From Myxococcales bacterium UBA1660 (GTDB lineage Bacteria > Myxococcota_A > Polyangia > Polyangiales > Houyiibacteriaceae), in NCBI GenBank assembly GCA_002320815.1, contig DCLA01000019.1:62001-126000 (forward strand): a stretch of 64,000 nucleotides of DNA, given 5' to 3'. Under the pieces are notes generated by a model. The model was not told the DNA's origin, did no database searches, and saw only the letters and a list, made by a program, of their open reading frames with translations. Shown here in pieces: positions 34,274 to 43,252 of the stretch. A program made the position numbers and the translations under genes. Every line of letters begins with the position of its first letter. Position 1 is the stretch's first letter.

Positions 34274-36409
34274 TCAGAAGGCTTCGCCGATGGAGACGTG
34301 CACCGCGCCCGCCCATTCGAAGAGGCCGAAGAAATTGACGTTGGTGTCGTCGGCGGCGACCCGACCCGCGCGCTCGTCCTGGCCGAGGGTCTGCATCCCC
34401 GGAACGCGCCAGCCGAGGTCGACCCGGATGGGTCCGATGATCGTGTAGTAGCGGAAGCCGAGACCGACCGAGAGCTGCGGGTTGCCGAAGTCGAACTGCG
34501 GGAGCCGGTTCACGTCGCCGGTGTCGCCGAAGAAGACCAGGCCGAAGTTGGCGGTCACCGGGACCCGCAGCTCGAGCTGGGCCAGCCAGCGCCGGACGCC
34601 GCCCTCCCGGCCCGAGCCGAGGCGGTTGGCGAGGTAACCGCGGTTGCCCGCCGCGCCGCCGCCATAGAAGCGCTCGGTCCGCGGCCCGAGCTCCTGACTG
34701 AGCTCGTCGAGCTCCGGGTCGTTGACCCCGGTGATGAACATCGCGCCGATGAGGAACCGGCCCGCGAGGGTGATCCGCGCCGGCAGCGGGATGTAGAAGC
34801 GTGCGTCCGGTTGGATGCGGATGTAGTCCCAGCTGCTTCCGCCCCCGAAGATGTAGCCCGCCTCCTGCAGGTTGAGCTGGAGGTAGAAGCCCTTGTGCGG
34901 GTTGGTCGCGTCGTCCCGGAGGTCGAGCCACGCCACCTGCTCCAGCCGGGTCAGGAAGTAGGAGCTGGGGAGATCCGGGAGCTCCGGGCGCTCCAGCTGG
35001 TCGTCCGTACGGGTCTCCACCTGCCCCGTGGGCACCTTGTACCAAGTGAACGCGGGGAGCCCCAGGCTGATGAAGATGCGCTGCCGCCAGAAGAAGCGCT
35101 CCAGGTAGAGGCCGGTGTCGATCTGATGGCGGAAGAAGATGTCCCGCTGGTCCAGGCCCAGGTCGTAGCGGAACTGGACCCGGAGCTGGGTCCGCGGCTC
35201 CAGGAAGGCCGGCTGCTGGAAGGTGATGTCGGTGGTCAGACCCGGCTGGGGCGAGCCCGGCTGCGGGAAGTCGGCGGGGAAGATGAGCTTGGGCTCGACC
35301 CGGGTGGTCAGGCGCCGGAGTCCGCCGAGGAAGTTGCGATTCTCGTAGCGGGCCACCAGGTGGACGTCCCAGCGGTTGAGGGAGACCTGGGTGTAGTCGG
35401 TGCGCTGGATGACGCCGCTGGTCAGACCGCCCCCGAGCCCGAAGCGGTGCTTGCGCGCCGCCGAGACTCGGACCTCCACGTCGATCACGTTGCCGTCGTC
35501 GGGGACGATGGGCTCCACGGTGACCGCGGAGAACGCGCCCAGGCCGAAGATGGCGGTCTGGGCGTCCTGGACCGCGCTCTGGGAGTAGCGCTCGCCCTCG
35601 TAGATGAAGGCCGCGCCCTCGATGGTCTCCGCGGGCAGGTGCCCCGGATCGACCACCCGCACCTCACCGAAGACGCACACCGGGCCCGGCGAGATCTGCA
35701 GGTCGACCACCGCCTTGCGGGTGGTCCGGTCGATGCGGACCAGGCCCTTCACCTCGGCCCGGGCGTAGCCCTCCTCGGCGAGGAGCCGCTTGATGGCCGC
35801 CTTGCTGCGGTCGTAGAACGCTTCGTCCCAGCGCTCGCCCTCCTTCAGCTCGATGGCGGCCTGGATCTGCTCGCGGAGGTTCTCCGGCGCCCGGTCGAGG
35901 CCATAGAGGTTGAGCTCCTCGACCAGCGTCGGCTCACCCTCTTCCACGACCAGGGTGATGTCCACCTCGCAGCCCTCGCCGTCGTTGAGGCGGGTACACC
36001 CGGGCTCGGGGTCTTCCGGATCCAGGAGGTCGGCCTCCTGGGCCGCTTCGGGCACCACCCGGCTCTCGGTGACCCGGGCGTGATGGTGACCGCGCGCCGC
36101 ATACCAGCGCTCGATGCGCTCGATGTCCTGCTCGAGCATCACCCGGTCGTAGTAGGGCCACTCGGTCCAGAACCAGGTCCACAGCTTCAGCTTCGCGCGG
36201 TCGCCCTCGAAGGGCGGGACACCACAGCGGCCGGAGTCCTGCAGATCGAAGTCGATGGTCAGCCGGTCCCGCGGCTGGGTCGCCAGACAGGCCTTGATCG
36301 AGTCGGGATCGAAGATCTCTGCGCCCTCGATCTCCAGGCTCTGCACACCATAGCGGTTCGGCGGGACCCGCTGACAGGCCCCGAGCACCACGACGCAGAT
36401 CAGCCCCAT
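34274..36409 (-). CDS. tamA: TamA-like Omp85 outer-membrane protein with a lipobox
   Basis: A 711-residue Omp85 protein. The N-terminus MGLICVVVLGACQRV is a lipoprotein-type signal, unusual for this family. Residues about 20-330 hold POTRA-like domains (VQSLEIEGAEIFDPD, PTLVEELNLYGLD, GPVCVFGEVRVVDPGHL). The rest is the Omp85 barrel, with GGAAGNRGYLANRLG near the usual VRGY motif and a C-terminal VSIGEAF. It pairs with TamB, which is encoded just upstream with a 16-base gap, to move proteins or lipids to the outer membrane. The start at 36409 was chosen because it begins the signal; the frame upstream lies inside tamB. Confidence 0.88.
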   Translation of the reverse strand: MGLICVVVLGACQRVPPNRYGVQSLEIEGAEIFDPDSIKACLATQPRDRLTIDFDLQDSGRCGVPPFEGDRAKLKLWTWFWTEWPYYDRVMLEQDIERIERWYAARGHHHARVTESRVVPEAAQEADLLDPEDPEPGCTRLNDGEGCEVDITLVVEEGEPTLVEELNLYGLDRAPENLREQIQAAIELKEGERWDEAFYDRSKAAIKRLLAEEGYARAEVKGLVRIDRTTRKAVVDLQISPGPVCVFGEVRVVDPGHLPAETIEGAAFIYEGERYSQSAVQDAQTAIFGLGAFSAVTVEPIVPDDGNVIDVEVRVSAARKHRFGLGGGLTSGVIQRTDYTQVSLNRWDVHLVARYENRNFLGGLRRLTTRVEPKLIFPADFPQPGSPQPGLTTDITFQQPAFLEPRTQLRVQFRYDLGLDQRDIFFRHQIDTGLYLERFFWRQRIFISLGLPAFTWYKVPTGQVETRTDDQLERPELPDLPSSYFLTRLEQVAWLDLRDDATNPHKGFYLQLNLQEAGYIFGGGSSWDYIRIQPDARFYIPLPARITLAGRFLIGAMFITGVNDPELDELSQELGPRTERFYGGGAAGNRGYLANRLGSGREGGVRRWLAQLELRVPVTANFGLVFFGDTGDVNRLPQFDFGNPQLSVGLGFRYYTIIGPIRVDLGWRVPGMQTLGQDERAGRVAADDTNVNFFGLFEWAGAVHVSIGEAF

Positions 36410-36425
36410 GAAGAGCTTGCGCAGC

Positions 36426-39400
36426 TCAGGGCTCCCACATGAGATCGGTGGACCAGTTCGTCGGGACGTCATAGGTGCCGGTCCACACGAGACTCCGGGG
36501 GAGCACGAACTCGATGACCGCGCCCCCGGTGACGGCGGAGCCGCCGGTACTGTTACCACCGTTGCCGGTGCCGCCGCCCACGTAACCCTCCACGTAGGCG
36601 CCCAGGATGATGTTCTCCAGGGCCTCCGGGATGAGCTGATCGGCCTGGAAGCCGACGCGGAGCGTGGTGTTCCCGCCCTCCGACTCGATGCCGAAGATGG
36701 GGATGAACTCGCCGAGCTCCTGGCGGGTGACCGAGCTGAGCACGCCGGCGAACATACCGGTGAGGAAGGAGGCCGCCTGCTGGCTCGCGGTCTCCGAGCC
36801 GCCGCTGGCCCGGCCGCGGACCAGGAGCTGGATGGCCTCCGAGTTGCTGATGCTCGGGTCCGAGGAGCTGGTGAAGCTGAGCTCCGGCTTGAGGAGCCGG
36901 CCCTCGATCTTGGCGGTGATGATCTCGCCGCCGCCGAGGTCGTGGGTGGCCTCGATGTTCACCTGCGGGTCGATGGTGTTGCCGCCGGTGAAGCGCACCT
37001 CGCCGCGGTTGAACTCGAACTCCTTGCCCATGAAGGCGATGTAGCCGCGGCGGATCTCCACCGGGCCCGCCATCCGGGCGCCGTCCTCGTCGATGACGAT
37101 GTCGATGCGCGGGCGCACCTGCACCGAGAAGTCGTCGCGCCGGACCCAGAAGGGCTCCGAGCGCACTTGGATCACCGTGGTGTCGGCGAAGGCGCTGGAG
37201 CCGCTCCCGTCGTCCACCGGCGCGTCGAAGGGCTCGTTGGGATCGAAGCCCGGCTGGTCTTCGTAGATCACGTCCTCGTGCTGCGCGAGGGGCTGGAGCG
37301 AGCGACCGATGTCCATCGGCAGCCGCACCGAGGTGCGGGCCATGCCCACGGTGATCCGGTTCTGGGTCTCGTTGAAGTCCGCGCTGATCTCGGTCTCCGT
37401 GTCCAGGTAGGCGTAGATCACCCCCTCGACGCGGAGCGGGAAGTCGTCGGTGCGGATGTCGATGGTCGCTTGCCCGGGCATCCACCCCTCGAGGGTCACG
37501 CGGCCATCGATGCGCGCTTCGCCGTCCCGATCCTGAAAGCGGATGTCGCGCACCAGGAGCACCTCGTCCTGCAGCTCCAGGGCGCCGTTGAGGTCCTCGA
37601 CGCGCATGTAGGGCTGCCGCAGCGTGAAGCCCGCCTCGTTCATCTGCAGGCGCCCCGACGCGTCGACCTGGCGCCCGACGCCGCGGGCCTGGATGCGGCC
37701 GTCGATGGTGCCCTTGGGGTCGGCCAACATCGGCACCGCCGCCAGCACGGGCTGCAGCGGCGCGCGATCGAAGTCGGCGGTCACCTCCCACCGAGCGTCC
37801 TCGCGGACCACCGGGTAGAGGTTCTCACCCCCCCACTCCATGGCGGCGGTGCCCTCGATGAGGAGCGCCACCCGGTTCGAGGCGCGCATCTCGATCCGCG
37901 CCTCGGCGGAGTCGGAGTCCAGGTCGCCTTGCACGTTTAGGCGCAGCGGCTCGCTGCCGCCGACCGAGAGGCCCTGGGTGACGATCTCCATCTCCACCGT
38001 CGGGTCGTCGGCGAAGATGTGCTCGCCGGCCAGGTCGAGGTTCACGTTGCCGCGGGCGAAGCGGCAGGCGTAGGGGACCGACTCGAGCGGGAGATCGTGC
38101 GTCTCGATGTCCAGCTTCACCTCGGGGATCTCCGTGGGTGGCCGGCGGGCCCACTCGGCGACGGGCGTATCCGCGGAGGCCTCGATGATGAGGTTCTCGC
38201 GGCCGCCGATCTCGCCGACCACCTTGGCCACCGTCTCGCCGCGCTCGAGGGTGACCAGGAGCCGGAGCTCGGGGTTCCCCTCGGCGCAGCCGGCCTGCGC
38301 CTCCTCGTCGTAGCGGGCCCAGCCCTCGACCCGGCCGTGCACGTCGTCGAGGATCGCGCCCACGTCGACGCGCTGCGCCTTGCCCGAGCGCGAGTGGCCG
38401 TCGCCGCCCCAGAAGCGACCGTGCAGCGAGGCGGTCATCGGCGCAGGGAAGCCGATGGGATCGGGGAACTGGGAGAGCGGCCGCTGGGGGATGTCGATCT
38501 CCACCGACCAGGGGTCGTCCAGGAACGCCAGGGGCGCGTCGCTGGCGATGACGTCCATGAGGTCGAAGGACGAGACCTGGGTCTCCACGGCCACCAAGAG
38601 CTCGTCGGTCGGGTAGAGCACCCGGACGCCGAGCTGGAGGTCGTCGCCGGTGAGCTCGGCGTCGATCTCGCCGCCGACGGTCGTGAACCCGGGGATGGCC
38701 AGCTCGCGGCCGTCGATGTCCACCGCCAGCCGCTCCGGGCTCTCCAGGGTCCCATCGAGCGTGATCCGGGTGTCGACCCGGCCATCGAGGGCCGGGAGCC
38801 CGTCGATGACCTCGGGGAGCAGCCCCACCCGGAACTCCTGGGTGGTCAACTCGGCGTCCCAATACGCTTCCGGCAGGGCCCGGAGCGGGTTGCGGGCGGG
38901 GACTCGCCCCCGGGCCACCAGATGCGCCCGGCCGTTGCCCTCGGACTCCACCGCGAGGTCCGCCACCAGCACCGAGGCGCCCGGCCCGTCCTCCTCGACG
39001 TTCACGTCCCACTGGAGCGTCTCGAAGGAGACCCCGGCGATCTGGAAGCCCTCCACCCGGCCCGCGGTGTCCAGGATGGGCGCCTGCACCGAGCCCTGGA
39101 AGTCGACCTCGGCGGATACCGTGCCGCGAAGCTCGAGGCGGCCGAGGTCGAAGCGCCGGGCGATCTTCTCCAGGTCCACCGAGTCCAGGCGCACGTGCGC
39201 GTCGGAGCGCCGACCGTTCAGGTCGAGGAACCCGTCGAGCTGGAGGTTCATCCCGTCGCCGGTGCGGATCCGGATGTTGCGCGCGCGAACCCCGCCGCTC
39301 GGCGAGTAGCGCACCGAGTCCAGCTCGGCGACGATGGGCGCGTCGTAGAGGCCGCGGACCTCCGCCCGCCCGTCGACGGTCACGCCGTCGGGATCGACCT

Positions 39401-41144
39401 GGGCCACCAGGTCGATGGTCGAATCCGCGTTCGCCTGGGGCAGCGATCCGTCGACCTCGCCCCGGATCCGGTAGGTCCCCCGGTCGCCGGTGGCGCTCCC
39501 GCCGGAGACGCTGAGATCCGCGCGGGCTACCCGCAGGTCCCCGGCGACGAGGTTCTGCACGTCCACGGTCACGTCGGCGGAGGGTGCCGGCAGGGTTCCC
39601 CGCACTCGGCCGCGCACGTCGAGGCGTCCGGCGCTGACTCCGGGCAAGCGCAGACCGTCACCGGTCACCCGGCCATCGAAGTCGATGGCGAAGTCGGCCG
39701 CGGGATCGAGCTTCAGGCGCGCGTCGATGGTGAGCCCACCGTCGGTCCCCGGGAGCACCTGGGCCAGGTTGGGCTCCGAGCCCAGGTCCGGCAGGCGGGC
39801 GTCGATGGCCACGTCCACCGCGCCGTCGAAGCCGACCCGACCGGTGACGTCGAGGTGGCCGGTCTCGCCCTCGAGGTGCGGGAGGTCGAGCTCCAGGATC
39901 TCCACGTGGTCGTCGCCCAGGTACGCCTCCGCGTGGAGGCTGGGCGCACCGTAGGTGTTCCCGTCCGGAGCGCCGTAGGCCACCTCGGTCCCGTCCACCA
40001 CGATGCGGCGCCGGCCGTCCTCGCCGGGCGGATGCATCTCCGCGTCGACGGTCCCCTCGAAGGTCCCCTCGTCGACGGGCACCAGCACCTTCGCCAGGTC
40101 GAGCCCTTCGGTGGCCACGTGAGCGTCGATGCGCTGGAACTCGTCGGAGAGCTCGGCGCGCAAGCTCACGTCGCCGCCCTCGGTGTGGAGGTCGGCCTCG
40201 GCGGAGAAGGCGCCGGCGAGCCCGCCCTCGCCGCGCAGGTCGCCGGAGACCGGCGACTGGAGGATGTCCCCCACCTCCGGGAGCCCGGCCGCGACCAGCG
40301 TCTCCGGCGAGGCATGGAAAGAGAGCGCGCCCGAGAAGACGTCGGGGATCTCCTCGCCCCAGGTCATGCCCACGGTGCCCTCGACGAAGTCGTCGCCCAT
40401 GGCGTCGACCCGGAGGTTCACGTTGGTCTCCGCGCCCGGCTCGAGGAGACTGGTCTCGCCGTCGAAGCGCTCGATGGAGGCCACCACGGTGCCGTCGAGG
40501 TTCACCAGCTCGCCGCGGAGCTCGTGGATGGTGGCGTCGATCCGGTCGTCCACCACGCCCTCGGCGTGGAACTGGATACCGCGGGCGTCGAGCTGGTCGG
40601 AGATGTGATGGACCCGCCCGTTCTCGATGACCACGTCGTGGACCACGATGCGCGGGATGTTGGTCTTCTTGGCGTTCGGGTCCTCGGGCGCCGGGTCCAC
40701 CGGGGTGAAGGCCGCGGCGATGCGGAGCTCGCCGGTCTCCGCGTTCGGCGCGAGGTTCACGTAGGGGTCGGTGATGCGCACCGACTCGACCACCAGCCGG
40801 CCGAAGAAGAGGTCGCCGCGCGAGATGTCCACCGCCGCGCTGTCGACCCGCAGGACCACCTCGCCGTCCGGGTCCCGGGCCACGAAGTCCCCCACGGCGA
40901 CCCGGTCCGGGCTGATCTCCACGCAGCGGAGGTCGAAGTCGCCCTGGAGGGACTCGTCGAGGATCGGCTCGACCCGGTCACAGAGCTCCCGCCGCGCAGG
41001 CGCCGAGTCCAGGTGGAAGATGGTGCTCGCCAGGAGCACGCCGACGAAGACCAGCGGCCAGAAGATCGCCAGGAAGAGCGCGCGAAGCAACCGTCGCCAC
41101 CAGGGGCGCCGGGCGGGGACATCCTCCGCGGTGGCTTCGCTCAT
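36426..41144 (-). CDS. tamB: TamB-like translocation/assembly protein
   Basis: A 1572-residue AsmA-like protein spanning the periplasm. A basic N-terminus (RRPWWRRLLR) leads into one inner-membrane helix (ALFLAIFWPLVFVGVLLASTIF). Over 1300 residues of beta-helical repeats follow (alternating VDG, DVRG and LNVQG type strands), forming the lipid-conducting groove. The C-terminal DUF490 domain includes FNRGEVRFTGGNTIDPQVNIEATH and ends in WSTDLMWEP. It works with the TamA-like protein encoded next. Gene order is tamB-tamA, the reverse of E. coli. Length is typical for delta-type proteobacteria. Confidence 0.93.
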   Translation of the reverse strand: MSEATAEDVPARRPWWRRLLRALFLAIFWPLVFVGVLLASTIFHLDSAPARRELCDRVEPILDESLQGDFDLRCVEISPDRVAVGDFVARDPDGEVVLRVDSAAVDISRGDLFFGRLVVESVRITDPYVNLAPNAETGELRIAAAFTPVDPAPEDPNAKKTNIPRIVVHDVVIENGRVHHISDQLDARGIQFHAEGVVDDRIDATIHELRGELVNLDGTVVASIERFDGETSLLEPGAETNVNLRVDAMGDDFVEGTVGMTWGEEIPDVFSGALSFHASPETLVAAGLPEVGDILQSPVSGDLRGEGGLAGAFSAEADLHTEGGDVSLRAELSDEFQRIDAHVATEGLDLAKVLVPVDEGTFEGTVDAEMHPPGEDGRRRIVVDGTEVAYGAPDGNTYGAPSLHAEAYLGDDHVEILELDLPHLEGETGHLDVTGRVGFDGAVDVAIDARLPDLGSEPNLAQVLPGTDGGLTIDARLKLDPAADFAIDFDGRVTGDGLRLPGVSAGRLDVRGRVRGTLPAPSADVTVDVQNLVAGDLRVARADLSVSGGSATGDRGTYRIRGEVDGSLPQANADSTIDLVAQVDPDGVTVDGRAEVRGLYDAPIVAELDSVRYSPSGGVRARNIRIRTGDGMNLQLDGFLDLNGRRSDAHVRLDSVDLEKIARRFDLGRLELRGTVSAEVDFQGSVQAPILDTAGRVEGFQIAGVSFETLQWDVNVEEDGPGASVLVADLAVESEGNGRAHLVARGRVPARNPLRALPEAYWDAELTTQEFRVGLLPEVIDGLPALDGRVDTRITLDGTLESPERLAVDIDGRELAIPGFTTVGGEIDAELTGDDLQLGVRVLYPTDELLVAVETQVSSFDLMDVIASDAPLAFLDDPWSVEIDIPQRPLSQFPDPIGFPAPMTASLHGRFWGGDGHSRSGKAQRVDVGAILDDVHGRVEGWARYDEEAQAGCAEGNPELRLLVTLERGETVAKVVGEIGGRENLIIEASADTPVAEWARRPPTEIPEVKLDIETHDLPLESVPYACRFARGNVNLDLAGEHIFADDPTVEMEIVTQGLSVGGSEPLRLNVQGDLDSDSAEARIEMRASNRVALLIEGTAAMEWGGENLYPVVREDARWEVTADFDRAPLQPVLAAVPMLADPKGTIDGRIQARGVGRQVDASGRLQMNEAGFTLRQPYMRVEDLNGALELQDEVLLVRDIRFQDRDGEARIDGRVTLEGWMPGQATIDIRTDDFPLRVEGVIYAYLDTETEISADFNETQNRITVGMARTSVRLPMDIGRSLQPLAQHEDVIYEDQPGFDPNEPFDAPVDDGSGSSAFADTTVIQVRSEPFWVRRDDFSVQVRPRIDIVIDEDGARMAGPVEIRRGYIAFMGKEFEFNRGEVRFTGGNTIDPQVNIEATHDLGGGEIITAKIEGRLLKPELSFTSSSDPSISNSEAIQLLVRGRASGGSETASQQAASFLTGMFAGVLSSVTRQELGEFIPIFGIESEGGNTTLRVGFQADQLIPEALENIILGAYVEGYVGGGTGNGGNSTGGSAVTGGAVIEFVLPRSLVWTGTYDVPTNWSTDLMWEP

Positions 41145-41167
41145 CGACGAATTTCTAGCTGCGGACC

Positions 41168-41189
41168 CGCGAAAAGGAAGGGTTTCGCG
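41168..41189. repeat. Short hairpin between tamB and the divergent gene
   Basis: CGCGAAA (41168-41174) and TTTCGCG (41183-41189) form a perfect 7-base stem with an 8-base loop in the 113-base divergent gap. It could be an operator or leader hairpin; TATATA at 41244-41249 nearby may be a -10 element for the plus-strand gene. Confidence 0.3.
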
Positions 41190-41257
41190 ACCGCGCCCCC
41201 GAAAATGGGGCGAGATGCCACGGAATGCCGTCGAATTCTTGGGTATATAGGGAGCCG

Positions 41258-42754
41258 ATGGATATCCGCTTCGCCGCAGGGCACGCGTGGGTCTATGGGT
41301 CGGAGGGGCTGTACCGCTGCGCCGGTCCGGGCGAGGCCAGCGTCCCTCTCCTGGGTCGGGACGTGCTCCAACTCTCTGCCGAGGCGCCCCCGTGGCTCCT
41401 GGCCGTGCGCCCCTCGGGCAAGGGGGGCTACCTCCTCGACGGCGAGAGCCGGCTGCTCTCCTTCGAGGTGCCGAAGGCCGGCGCCGCCCGCTACGAGGTG
41501 GTCGACCGACGGACCTACGCTCTCGAGGTCCTCGACGAGAAGCACTGGGCCCTGGCCACCCGCGAGAACCGCAACGTGGTGGTGCGCACCGGGATCCCCG
41601 GCGCGGAGAACGGGCGGCTCAAGAGCCCGCGGACGGTGGACAAGACCCCCTGGCCCGAGGGCCTGCTCTGGGACGACCCCGACGCGATCCCCTACACGCG
41701 CAAGAAGCGCTTCAGCGAGACCCCCAACCGCCTGCGGCTACGGGCCCTCGGCGGCGCCCTGGCGTTGGCCGACGCCGACGCCGGCGTGGTCGCCCGCTGG
41801 GACGAGGGCCAGACCCATTGGAGCCTGGTCACCCGGCTCCCCATCCGCGACGACGCCCACCTCGACGCCTGGCCCACCCGCGACGGGAACGGGCTCTTGT
41901 GCCTGCTGACCCTGGAGGACGGCGCGGTGCTCCTGCACCTGGACGGGGAAGGGAACGTGATGGACCACGCGCCCTGCCCCGGCGCCCGCGCCGCCGTGAG
42001 CGACGGCGAGACCGTGCACTTCCTGAGCGACACCGTGCTCCACGGCTGGCGCCCCGGCGGCGAGGTCGAGCGGCTCTTGGAGGAGGAGGCGCTCGGCGGC
42101 GACGAGTGCCCGCCGCACCTGCGGATGGGCGCCGGTGGCGCGCTCCTGGCCGCGGACGGCCGCCGCGGCATCTGGCTCCACCGGGAGGGTGACGGCTGGC
42201 GCGCCACGCCCATCGCCCCTCCCGAAGAGCCCCCGGAGAAGCGCGCCAAGCTGGCCAAGCCCAAGGTCCGCCGGATGAAGGGCGAGCCCCGACTCCAGCT
42301 CGACGGCTCGGTGGACCCGGCGAACTGGGAGGGCGAGGTCGGCGCCCTCTGCCTCGAGGTCCCCGTGGTCAACATGGGCGGCCCCGCCGAGGGCCTCACC
42401 ATCGAGGTCTCCGGACCCGCGCGCGGCAAGCTCTTCGAGCCCTCCCACGTGGAGATCCGCGGCGCGGGCTGGAAGAAGGCCAAGAAGCTCGACCTCGACA
42501 AGGGCAAGGCGTCCCTCGAGGCGACCATCCCGGCCGGGGTGGAGATCGGCGAACCGCCCAAGTCGGTGGCGCGCAAGAAGGCCGACGCCAAGCAGTGGCG
42601 CTGGGACCAGATCCCCGACGACGCCCGGCTCTGCATCGCCCTCCACGGCGAAGCGAAGGGCAGCGGCCAGGCGCTCCTGACGGTGCGCGTCGGGCTCCAC
42701 GGGCTGGGCCGAGCGGGCTCGGTCCTGCGGGGTCAGAGCCTCACGATTCGCTGA
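41258..42754 (+). CDS. Hypothetical protein, possible beta-propeller
   Basis: A 498-residue soluble protein with no signal peptide. Residues 1-330 contain evenly spaced strand-turn units (HAWVYGSEGLYRCAG, WLLAVRPSGKGGYLLDGESRLLSF, GALALADADAGVVARW, GAVLLHLDGEGNV, GALLAADGRRGIWLHREG), compatible with a beta-propeller. A Lys-rich linker follows (EKRAKLAKPKVRRMK), then a C-terminal domain of about 150 residues with KKAKKLDLDKGKASLE. No family was recognised. The ATG at 41258 follows GGAG. Its end overlaps the convergent DUF1232-like gene by 14 bases. Confidence 0.7.
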   Translation: MDIRFAAGHAWVYGSEGLYRCAGPGEASVPLLGRDVLQLSAEAPPWLLAVRPSGKGGYLLDGESRLLSFEVPKAGAARYEVVDRRTYALEVLDEKHWALATRENRNVVVRTGIPGAENGRLKSPRTVDKTPWPEGLLWDDPDAIPYTRKKRFSETPNRLRLRALGGALALADADAGVVARWDEGQTHWSLVTRLPIRDDAHLDAWPTRDGNGLLCLLTLEDGAVLLHLDGEGNVMDHAPCPGARAAVSDGETVHFLSDTVLHGWRPGGEVERLLEEEALGGDECPPHLRMGAGGALLAADGRRGIWLHREGDGWRATPIAPPEEPPEKRAKLAKPKVRRMKGEPRLQLDGSVDPANWEGEVGALCLEVPVVNMGGPAEGLTIEVSGPARGKLFEPSHVEIRGAGWKKAKKLDLDKGKASLEATIPAGVEIGEPPKSVARKKADAKQWRWDQIPDDARLCIALHGEAKGSGQALLTVRVGLHGLGRAGSVLRGQSLTIR

Positions 42755-43202
42755 CGCCGACGACCGCCGCGAGGTGGTCGTCGAGGAGCGTGACCACCTC
42801 GGAGGGCAGCACGTGCGCCAGGAGCGCGGCGCCGCCGTCGATGCTCCGGAAGTCCACGCCCGCGATGTGGGCCCGGAGCTCCTGCGCCGCGCGATGGAGC
42901 AGGTAGACGTCGTCGAGCATCCCCACCAGGACCCGGTCGTCCCGGGAGGGCACCAGGTCGTCTTCGAGCAGGAGGTAGCGCACCACCTGCGAGAAGGTGT
43001 CCCGCGCATGCACCGGCACCTCCGGAGAGTAGATGGCGCCATCGAGGGCCACCAGGAGCCCCGGGAGAGCCTCCAGCGCCTGGCGCAGGTGGACCACGGT
43101 CTCCGGCTCCAGCTCCCGCTCGGCGACATACGCCTCGAGCTGGCCCTCCTGTTCGGCGAGGGCCCCCCGGATACCTCGCTCGAGCAGCGCGTGCAGCGAC
43201 AT
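42741..43202 (-). CDS. DUF1232-like protein
   Basis: A 153-residue protein. The core VVRYLLLEDDLVPSRDDRVLVGMLDDVYLLHRA matches the DUF1232/YkvA pattern (YL..P.D..PD....G..DD) with some drift, for example the usual DLIPD reads DLVPS. The N-terminal 60 residues are helical and Glu-rich; the C-terminus is helical. YkvA-like proteins are small, often membrane-associated and of unknown role. It overlaps the end of the preceding convergent gene by 14 bases and is divergent from the SRPBCC/DUF5995 gene. Confidence 0.72.
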   Translation of the reverse strand: MSLHALLERGIRGALAEQEGQLEAYVAERELEPETVVHLRQALEALPGLLVALDGAIYSPEVPVHARDTFSQVVRYLLLEDDLVPSRDDRVLVGMLDDVYLLHRAAQELRAHIAGVDFRSIDGGAALLAHVLPSEVVTLLDDHLAAVVGVSES

Positions 43203-43252
43203 GGCCGGGAGCGTAGCGGCCCGGCGGGCCGAGGCGTAGTAGATTCCCGACG

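Noticed and set aside
38019..41909. A 1296-codon plus-strand open frame opposite tamB
   Set aside because: It is antisense to a clear TamB gene, rich in Arg/Gly/Val/His with no domain, as expected for an antisense shadow in very GC-rich DNA.
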